Assembly (NCBI GenBank): GCA_022495995.1
Contig: JAFEMH010000340.1
Coordinates: forward strand, 770,149-834,148
DNA length: 64,000 nucleotides
DNA from: Adenophora triphylla var. japonica
Taxonomy: Eukaryota > Streptophyta > Magnoliopsida > Asterales > Campanulaceae
Direction: 5' to 3'
Below, piece after piece: positions 56,940 through 64,000 of the stretch (its first letter is position 1; every line of letters starts with the position of its first letter). Position numbers and translations under genes: made by a program. Below the pieces are notes generated by a model. It did no database searches. It saw only the letters and a program-made list of their open reading frames with translations, and had not been told where the DNA came from.

Positions 56940-56947
56940 TATAAATA
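56940..56947 (+). promoter_or_regulatory. TATA box of Athila LTR
   Basis: TATAAATA, about 545 bp into the LTR, about 60 bp after the last GGCCGTGCA copy. Confidence 0.65.
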
Positions 56948-57908
56948 GGACCCTTGTAATCAGTCTTAGACACGAATTTTTAGAGAGAAATCACTGATAC
57001 TTCATAGATAGAAAATGCAAACACTTGTGACAACAATTTTCCATAGAGATTTGAAGATCAAAGTCATTATTTTGTTCTTGAAGTTACTTTGGAGAAAAAG
57101 CAATAAAAGTGAAGCATCATTTCCAGCATTTATTCATCATAAGTCCTTCTTACTCAATCTTTTATTTCTGCTTATATGTTATTAATGGCTTGTGAGTAAT
57201 CCCCCTTATTCTTGGGGTTGGAAACTCAAAAACATACTTGTTCATCATCTAAAATGAAAAGTCTTGTCTTCTTTCTTCATCTAAACAATTTCTTTATATT
57301 ATTCTCTAAATGCCTTACATTTTGGAGATATCCAATTTGTATGATTCAGTCAATTGAGAGAAGTACCTAGCGGAGAATCTCGATTGACGGAACCATATAA
57401 AGAAACTAGGTTTCATTGATCACGAAAGTAGGTCAATGGCCTAGGGATGTTCCTTTAATGGAAAGTATGTTGACTCTCGTTCTTAATGGATTCTTACTAA
57501 TTATGGTCAGCTAGAGATAAGTCGGAATGCCCGTTTGTGACAGGGCGGGGGTAACATAAACGGAAATCTCAAACAGTTAGGACATAATTAGTGAAGAATA
57601 CAAACGCTATTGTCTTAACCCGAAGTAGCGTAGGCTTAACATACCACCCTTGCTTTTTATGAAAATATTTTATCTCTAAGACAATGACGATTTGATGAAC
57701 AAAGTTATGTGTATGATTTCCAATCCCGAGAATGCTTCGTTTTATAAGAATTTAATCAAAGTACTTTCTGTTTATGTTCTCTCTATTTTTCTAAAAACAA
57801 ATTTTATCTCCCCCCAATCTTTTCTATACTTTCTAAAAGACAAAAATATTCCCTAAAGTAAACCCTATCTCTGTGGGATCGACCCGTACTTGCACCCGCT
57901 ATATTACA

Positions 57909-59893
57909 ATAGCCCGTGCGCTTGAGGATATAAATAAACCGTTAGGTTTCGACCGAACAAGAGGCTTGGCTTTCGTTGTCCCGATCATGGTGATCATGCT
58001 GTCTTCGGAGCCCATGTCAATCAGGTTTAGCACCTCCATGACTTCTTCAAAAAGACTCTGTAGAGTGGGTCCACTGAGAGCGTCTTCTATGAATTCTGGT
58101 TCCTTCTGCTTCGGAGTTACTGTCTCGAATGTGGCCTCGGCGGCTGACCCGAACAATCTGTTTCCCATGAAGAGTGTCTCGAGTTGCTCTTCTATTTATG
58201 GGATTCCTTTGAATGTGTACTCATGCTGGACTGTGGTGGCAATTGGTCCAGGTAGAGTTGTGATGTCGGGGAACGCTCCCCTTATTGGATTAGCCTTGAG
58301 TCCTCTGAAACGCTTGAGGTCCCGTGCTAGCTTTTCCATCCTTTTTGCAGTCTTTGTGCTGACTTTCCCTGCTTCTTTCTCATCTTCATCAGTTCCACTT
58401 TCGGTCCCCTCAGTTCTGCTATCGGTTCCGCTGTCGGTCCCCTCAGTTCTGCTGTCAGTTCCCTTGATGAAGTAATGAGCGAGGTCAAAACTGTAAGGTT
58501 GGAGGTTGGGTGTGCCGTTGGAGGTTCCCCTTCTGCGGGCTGCTGCCTTGGTGCGGGCGAGCCTTTTGTTTCCTTTGATATCATCTGGTGTTGGCACATA
58601 ACCGAGCCCCTGGACTGTAGTGTGGTCCTTGACTTCGATGACTTGGTGTTAGCCTTGTAACCTTTTGCCGAGCCCCAGTCCTGGGATGAAGTTCATGAGT
58701 TTCATCATCTTCATGGCGGGAGGGATTTTGTCCCGAAATAGTGGAAGGTCCACGTTGCATATTTGGATCTTAGAGGTCTCCAAAGTGAATCCAGTTAATG
58801 CCATGTCGTCATCATGCTTGATCTCTAACACTGGAATGCCATTGGTGCTGGTCCCCTCGGTGGTGACGCTGTCGCCGTAGACTGTGGTTAGCTCGTTGCC
58901 TTGCATGAACTTGATATACTGGTGAAGGGTGGATGCCACGCCATTTATTTGATGCAGCCAGGGTCGCCCCAAGATGGCTGTGAAAGTGATGGGAATGTCC
59001 AATACTTGGAATTCGGTGGGGATCATTCGCTTGTCGAACCAAATGTTCAGAGTAGCAACCTCGAGAACTGTTCGTGAAGTAGAATCATAGGCCTTGACAG
59101 TATGGACTGAAGGCTTCAGATCTGTGGGCTTGATGTCAAATAGGTCCATCATCTTGGCGGGCAAGACATTCATTCCGGAACCTCCGTCTACCAACACACG
59201 GGGAAGGTGACGCTCGTCCAGCTGAACTGTGATGTAGAGCGGCTCATTGTGATCAACCCCAAATTTTGGTAGGTCTAAATCTGTGAAGGTGATGATGTTG
59301 TCATAGTGGATGTTGCCGATCATCTGAATTACTTCGTCTGGGGTTGCGTCCACGGGGACCATGGTGCGGACCAAACTTTCCTCTAGCTTGAGCTTGTGAG
59401 GATATGAAGATGTGAGAAGGGACCAAAGGGAAATGTTCACCTGGGTCTGCTTGAGCTGAGTGAGGATCGGGTCCTCCTTTATGGAACTTGTATCTTCGGG
59501 CAGACCTGGTTGCGGTTCTGGTTCCGCTGGCTTTTTAGTGGCCTTGGGTGTTAATGCATGGATTTGACCCAATCGGGTCAGAACGCTGACATCAGGTTTG
59601 GTCCCTTCTGAACAGGTTGCTCTGAGCTAAGCCATAGTCAGAGGAGGATTCCTCGAAGCATAGGGCCATATGTCTTCTCTCAGTTCGTTGACTGTAGACG
59701 CATTTTCGGGGGCTTCGGCAGCTTTCCAAATTATGTCCCAGGATACTGGTTTGGTTGCCTCCCTGGGGAGGGACTCTATGGTTTGTCGTAGCTGTTCGAA
59801 TGTCAGTGCACAACAGTGGTTGCCAGAACAGAACTGCGCATTGCTGACCCTTTGGGGGAGGTTAGAGAGTTCTTGGTTCAAGCAAACAGTCTC
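57909..59893 (-). pseudogene. Element D/E, right part: spacer end, second protease (PR2) and G-patch
   Basis: One minus-strand frame from 59893 to 57909, interrupted only by stops at 59627-59629, 58649-58651 and 58196-58198, with no frameshift. It begins where D was cut and continues D's frame. Content: SGNHCCALTFEQL, DIWPYASRNPPLTMA (counterparts in C), NISLWSLLTSSYPHKLKLEE, a protease with VLVDGGSGMNVLP, VKAYDSTSRTVLE and ILGRPWLHQINGVASTLH, then the G-patch FIPGLGLGKRLQG and a basic/acidic linker (TEGTDSGTDSRTEG repeats). Ends at the Athila LTR. Stops are explainable by C-to-T changes in CAG/CAA. Confidence 0.88.
59889..59893. repeat. Copia target-site duplication, copy at the 5' LTR (GTCTC)
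   Basis: GTCTC directly before the Copia 5' LTR; reverse complement of 49087-49091. Confidence 0.9.
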
Positions 59894-60877
59894 TGTTAAT
59901 GTTAAGATCATGTGTTGCCATGAATGTCATCCCAAGTGTTGCAAACCAGTGTTGCCACTGGTGTTGCCAAAAGTGTTGCCATTTGGAATTGGCGACACTG
60001 AGTTAGTTACTGTATTTTTCACAAATATTAATGGGTAAATTAATGTTTATATAACAGTAATTAGTCACCTTAAAATGAGCTTGAAATCAGCAACAGAATA
60101 TGCCCAGGCGAGAATTACGAAGAGGAGGAATTAACAAATAAACATGTGTTTATTTGTTTAATTTATGACCAAGCAAAGAGATATTTTATTCAGCTATTCT
60201 GGGGGAGAACAAGTCAGAGTACAAGGCAATCAAAGCTAAGAGGTACAAGCATGAGAAGCAAGAGAAGACTAGGTCTCCTACAATGAAAGCGAGAAGGCTA
60301 AAAAGGAGGAAACAAACTCAAGACTGTTAGCTGATCATTTGAGTAGGATCCAAGACTTTGTGGCCTATAAATAGTGCAGTGGATCTTCATTGAAGATCAT
60401 CCAATTCAGAAAACGCAAATCTGCACAAGAAAGTAGAATTCTGCTCTCAAGTGTTGCCATTCTGTGTCGGCAACACTTTGTCCAACACTCGAATATTTCA
60501 TATAGATTTTTATATTTTTGTGAGGTTTTTGAGTGTTTATTTTCAGAGAGAATTCGTGTATGTTGTTCCTTATATCAGGGTTCGTTTATCATTAAGGAAC
60601 TTCTTCGACCTTGTATTGAATTCATATTATTAATAGAAAGGTCTTGCCTTATTGGCACCCATCAAGTTATATATTTATATAACTTGATAAAAATTATATT
60701 CTTGTGTATTGCTTTAATTTTTCCGCTGCAAATTATATTTATTTCTATTGATTTGTGCTTTTTCTAGAATTGGTGAATGTGTTGTTGTTAGTGTCATCAA
60801 CACTAAGGACAACACCCGTGAGTTTCATCTCACCTTGTGAGTTTCGTCTCATAAGTTCTTAGCCATATACAATTTCA
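59894..60877 (+). repeat. Copia 5' LTR (984 bp)
   Basis: TGTTAATGTTAAG ... ACAATTTCA; the inverted near-identical copy is 49092-50075. TATAAATA at 60366-60373. Cluster of GTGTTGCC words at 59935-60000. Confidence 0.95.
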
Positions 60878-60879
60878 AT

Positions 60880-60891
60880 TGGTATCAGAGC
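60880..60891 (+). other. Copia primer-binding site (initiator tRNA-Met)
   Basis: TGGTATCAGAGC, the common plant Copia PBS, two bases after the LTR end. Confidence 0.93.
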
Positions 60892-60929
60892 CTAGCACTT
60901 GATATACTAAGTGTTTAGATCCTTTTGTC

Positions 60930-62106
60930 ATGGCTTATGATCCTGCAAACCCTAATCAAAAGAGATTACCGGTTTTAGACGGATCTAATTATGCTTATTG
61001 GAAGATTCGTCTACGCTCGCATATCAAATCAATTGATCTTCGGGCTTGGCGATCTATTCTTAATGGTTATTCTGTTCCAATGCTTCCTCCGGATGACGAT
61101 GGTGACGTTCAAGTCAAACCCAATTCGAGTGGACAATTGAAGAGAATAATCTTGCTAGTTTCAATGAAAAGGCATGAATGCCATCTATGAATGGGTTGAC
61201 ATGCATATGTTCAAACTCATTCAAAATAGTCCCTCTCGCAAAAAGATGCTTGGGATACTTTACAAAGATTTTGTGAAGGAGATGGCGGATGTCAGAAACA
61301 AAGCTTAGAGGTCTCACTAGTAGGTTTGAAAGATTAAGAATGGGTGAAAACGAAGACATCTCGTCTTATTTTGAAAAGTTGATTGATATTTCAAATGCTT
61401 GTCAAGTATTAGGGGAGCCTTTTACAAATAAACAACTTGTTTCAAAAGCTATTCGTACTCTTTCCGAACGTTTTAATATTAAAGTTTCAAGCTATTGAAG
61501 AGGCCCATAATCTTTCAACAATGGACATCAACTCCTTAATGAGTATTTTGAAAAACTTTGAGTTGAATCTCAATGAACAAACGGAGGCTTCTAAAGGCAG
61601 AGAATATTGCCTTAAAAGTTGAATCTTTGGACACATGTGTGGATGAAGATGAAGTCTTCGAGGAGTTAGATGAAAATACTAGTGTAGCTTTACTTGCAAA
61701 GAGATATAATTCTATGGTTAAAAATTTAACAAAGCGCAAAGTGCGGGTGAAGGCTAAGGACCAAACGGCCAAAACCTCCAAGGTTTGTGCCAAGAAGAGG
61801 TCCTCCTCCAAATCAAAAAGAATACCCCACCTAGGCGATGCATCCTCGGAAAAGATCCGGTCCGATCCTAAGTACATTAAAACTATTCAATGTCATGCTT
61901 GTTCCGGTTGGGGTCACTATGCCAATGAATGTGCAAACACCTTAAGAAAGGCGGGCAAAACTTGTGGGTATCTCTTAGTGATGGAGAGGAGGAAGGAACG
62001 GAGAAAGAAGAAAAGTCGAGCAAGTGGTCATGATGGCCACGGTAGAGGAGCTACCTTGACCGAGAGTGTTACTTCAAGTGTCGTTACTGCATTTGACAAC
62101 ACTTGA
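60930..62106 (+). pseudogene. Copia gag, frameshifted
   Basis: ATG 60930 (MAYDPANPNQKRLP). LDGSNYAYWKIRLRSHIKS is the usual start of SIRE-type gag. Frame changes at about 61150-61290 and again at 61500-61580. Later parts: LTSRFERLRMGENEDISSYF, FTNKQLVSKAIRTLSERF, and a canonical CX2CX4HX4C knuckle (C-H-A-C...GHYANEC) at about 61890-61935. Ends TGA at 62104-62106 after a Lys/Arg-rich stretch. Confidence 0.85.
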
Positions 62107-62899
62107 CACAACATTGGTGACTTCTTCAGAAAGTAGTTGCCCCAAGTGTCGTCCAAGAAATGGCAACACTTGGCACAACACTCAAGCCAAGGTATGATTC
62201 TTTAAATGATCTTAATTTGCATGGTTCTGCGGATTTAAATTCGAGGAGTTTATAGAGGATGACCTTGATAAAGATGAGCTCATTTTTGAATTAAAAAAGC
62301 CTCTATAAATCTCTACTCGTGGAATGGAAAAAGGAGAATAAGATGGTGGTTTTCTTGAAAAGGAAAATCGGGATCTTAAAAACTCCTTGACTCGGCTAGA
62401 AGCTCAACTCGGTAGGAGAGACTTGGATCTTGATAAAATCAAGGCCAAACTCAACCTAGCCGAATCCACCTTCAAAAACTCAACACGAGTTCATCCAAAT
62501 TGGATGAAATACTCAAGTTGAGTAAGCCTCTGAAAAGCTGGTTCTTGGGTTCCAAGAATCACTTGAAAGTATTACCTCTTCCTTGTTTGATGTTGAAACT
62601 AAAAATTGTTTTGTAAAAAGAGCGTGTCAAGGAAAAGGGTAGCACTCCTAGTGATTCTTCCGATCAATCCAATGAGTGTGAATACCGTCACAAAGCCGGA
62701 CATTTAAAATCGATTGCATTTTCCTTCAAAAGAAAATGTCCAGTCTTCAAGTGTCGCCTCAAGTGTCGCCAATTTCTCGGTGGCAACTTGCTCGTGGCCT
62801 TACGGCCCGGTGAACGAAATCCAGATTTTTCAAAAAAGAGGTTGGTTTACCCAAGGAAAAATTGAAATGCTATGTTGTTTACTACGGCTTTAAAGGACT
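62107..62899 (+). other. Decayed gag-PR linker of the Copia element
   Basis: Short frames only; Leu/Lys-rich coiled-coil-like pieces (ENRDLKNSLTRLEAQLGR near 62360). AGTGTYGCC words at 62140-62200 and 62745-62800. Confidence 0.55.
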
Positions 62900-63300
62900 A
62901 ACATTGCGGGAACTTGGCAGGTACTTTGATAGTGGTTGTTCCACGTCATATGTGAGGAACAAAATCATTCCTACGGCAGTACTGCAACCTATTCAAAGAA
63001 GGCTCGGTGACTTATGGTGGTGGAGGCAAGAGTGAAATAGTTGGTAAAGGAACTACTTTGGATATTGTTGGTTTTCCTCCTTTGAAAAATGTCTTTTGCA
63101 CGTAGATGGTTTTACTTGCTAAATTTAATTAGCATTAGCCAATGACTATGTGATGACAATTGGAGGTAAAATTCAATAAAAATACATGTGAAGTGTTTGA
63201 TAACACTAACTTTTGTGTCATAGTGGAATAAGATCAAGTGATAATTGCTATATCGGATTTGGTAATAAATCGGTGTGCAATTTGACAAAACCTGCTGATG
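62900..63300 (+). pseudogene. Copia protease remnant
   Basis: RYFDSGCSTSYV at about 62918-62950 is the Copia protease active site (D-S-G). Downstream pieces (VGKGTTLDIVG-like, KNVFC) are broken by indels and stops. Confidence 0.65.
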
Positions 63301-64000
63301 ACATTAGGTTAATGGCATCAAAAGAAGTTAGGTCCATTCTTCATTATAGAAATCTTGAGAAGATTATCAAACATAATGCCGTTTAAAAGAGTGTTCCCTA
63401 AACTAGACCTCAAAGACACGTGATGTGTGGTGGCTTTGTCGAGCCCCCATCGAGGGTAAGCAAACTCGTGTTTGCTCACTTGAGGTGTTGAACAACACCA
63501 TGAGCTTGACACTCGGGAGATAACATTGTTTTCGGCTTCTACATATGGACTTGATGGGTCCTATTGAGGGTAGAAAGCTTGGGAGGTAAGAAGTATGTTT
63601 ATGTGATAGTTGATGATTTTCTAGGTTTACATGGGTGTATTTCTTAGAGAAAAATCAAAACTTTTGATAAATTTACTCAACTTAGTCTCTAAAATCAAAA
63701 AACATGTTTTGTTAAGCTCCTATTTTTCGAATAAGGCAGAGATCATGGTAGAGAATTTGAAAACATCCTCCTTTTCTACTTTTTGTAGTAAAAGGGGATA
63801 CAGTGAATTTTCAGCACCCCAGAAACACCACTGACAAAATGAATTGTTGCTTTGAGAAGGAAAAATAGGACTTTAATGGAAATGGCTGTAAGTATTATGC
63901 AAATTGCTATGAAATATTTCTAAAGGTTTTTGGGCCCGAAGCATTAAACAACGGCTTGTCCTACGAATAGAGTTTTTCTTAAGACCCGGTACAACTATGA
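63301..64000 (+). pseudogene. Copia integrase, partial
   Basis: Broken pieces: the HHCC region near 63340-63480, MDLMGPIEGRK (first Asp region) at about 63547, KYVYVIVDDF, FDKFTQL, an EFEN-like second Asp/Glu segment near 63750, and VFLRPGTTM at the window end, familiar from SIRE-type INT. Several frameshifts and stops. Confidence 0.7.

Larger units (their letters stand above)
52741..57908 (+). mobile_element. Athila-type Ty3/gypsy element, 5'-truncated
   Basis: Plus strand: starts inside the RT domain, continues through RNase H and INT, a 1.39-kb non-coding part with two G-rich polypurine-like tracts, and the 3' LTR. Missing: 5' LTR, gag, PR and the RT start. It sits in the protease region of E; the right LTR edge (57908) directly abuts E's coding sequence. 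Confidence 0.88.
56396..57908 (+). repeat. Athila 3' LTR (about 1513 bp)
   Basis: Starts TGATAAGTGAC after the polypurine tract and ends CTATATTACA. The GGGATCGACCCGTACTTGCA segment near the end is familiar from plant gypsy LTR ends. TATAAATA at 56940-56947. Single copy in the window, so the edges are inferred from TG...CA and context. Confidence 0.85.
59894..64000 (+). mobile_element. SIRE-like Copia element, 5' part (5' LTR, gag, PR, INT), continues beyond window
   Basis: 984-bp LTR, tRNA-Met-type PBS, gag with zinc knuckle, protease and integrase on the plus strand. Decayed by many indels. Together with 49092-52740 it forms one element split by an inversion. Confidence 0.88.

Noticed and set aside
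57873..58475. A 200-codon plus-strand frame over element E
   Set aside because: Antisense shadow of the minus-strand polyprotein with its repeated TEGTDSGTDS-type linker.
49092..60877. Two independent Copia insertions in opposite orientation
   Set aside because: The same 5-bp target duplication outside each LTR, equal LTR length and the in-frame continuity of D and E across the empty site make one element plus inversion much simpler.

Overview
The window is plant nuclear DNA, very probably a large eudicot genome, made entirely of nested LTR retrotransposons. I see no host gene, rRNA, tRNA or CRISPR array. The Ty3/gypsy Tat/Ogre-type polyproteins with a second 'archaeal' RNase H, an Athila-type pol, a SIRE-type Copia element, a Stowaway-type MITE, plant mobile domain sequence and GT-AG introns all point to a flowering plant. 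The species cannot be named.

Layout, reading the nesting outward. (1) Element A (1-9432, minus strand) is a Tat-lineage gypsy element. It has a 735-bp 5' LTR (8698-9432), a PBS resembling the tRNA-Asp type, and one gag-PR-RT-RNH-aRNH-INT frame broken by two stops. A 34-bp tandem array and an antisense coiled-coil ORF follow; its 3' LTR lies left of the window. A is inserted in the 3' LTR of (2) element B (9433-43152, minus, Ogre-like, tRNA-Arg-type PBS). B is defective: two gag pieces, no pol, long tandem arrays in its 3' region. Inside B sits (3) element C (17182-35534, minus, Ogre-like), complete with two 1.64-kb LTRs and the 5-bp target duplication CTAAT. C lacks a gag core, carries a decayed pol, and has two plus-strand (antisense) intron-bearing genes between INT and the 3' LTR: one with a plant mobile domain and one that looks like the DUF7745 family. 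(4) B is itself inserted in the leader of element D/E, an Ogre-like element whose gag-PR1-spacer part is at 43153-49091 (plus) and whose spacer-PR2-G-patch part is at 57909-59893 (minus).

D and E are one reading frame that was split by (5) a SIRE-like Copia element and then separated by an inversion. The Copia 3' LTR and env-like region (49092-52740, minus) and its 5' LTR, gag, PR and INT (59894-64000, plus) face each other in inverted orientation. Each 984-bp LTR is flanked on its outer side by the same target duplication (GAGAC / GTCTC). (6) A truncated Athila element (52741-57908, plus) lies between, inserted in E.

Main points for a second look: the inversion; the antisense genes in C and a palindromic doublet that precedes a TATA-like box both in C's LTR and in front of both antisense genes; a second tRNA-Arg-complementary 11-mer at a fixed place in U5 of both B and C; a pair of hairpins with a compensatory base-pair change flanking A's tandem array; two protease-like domains in D/E; and a recurring AGTGTYGCC motif in the Copia element.
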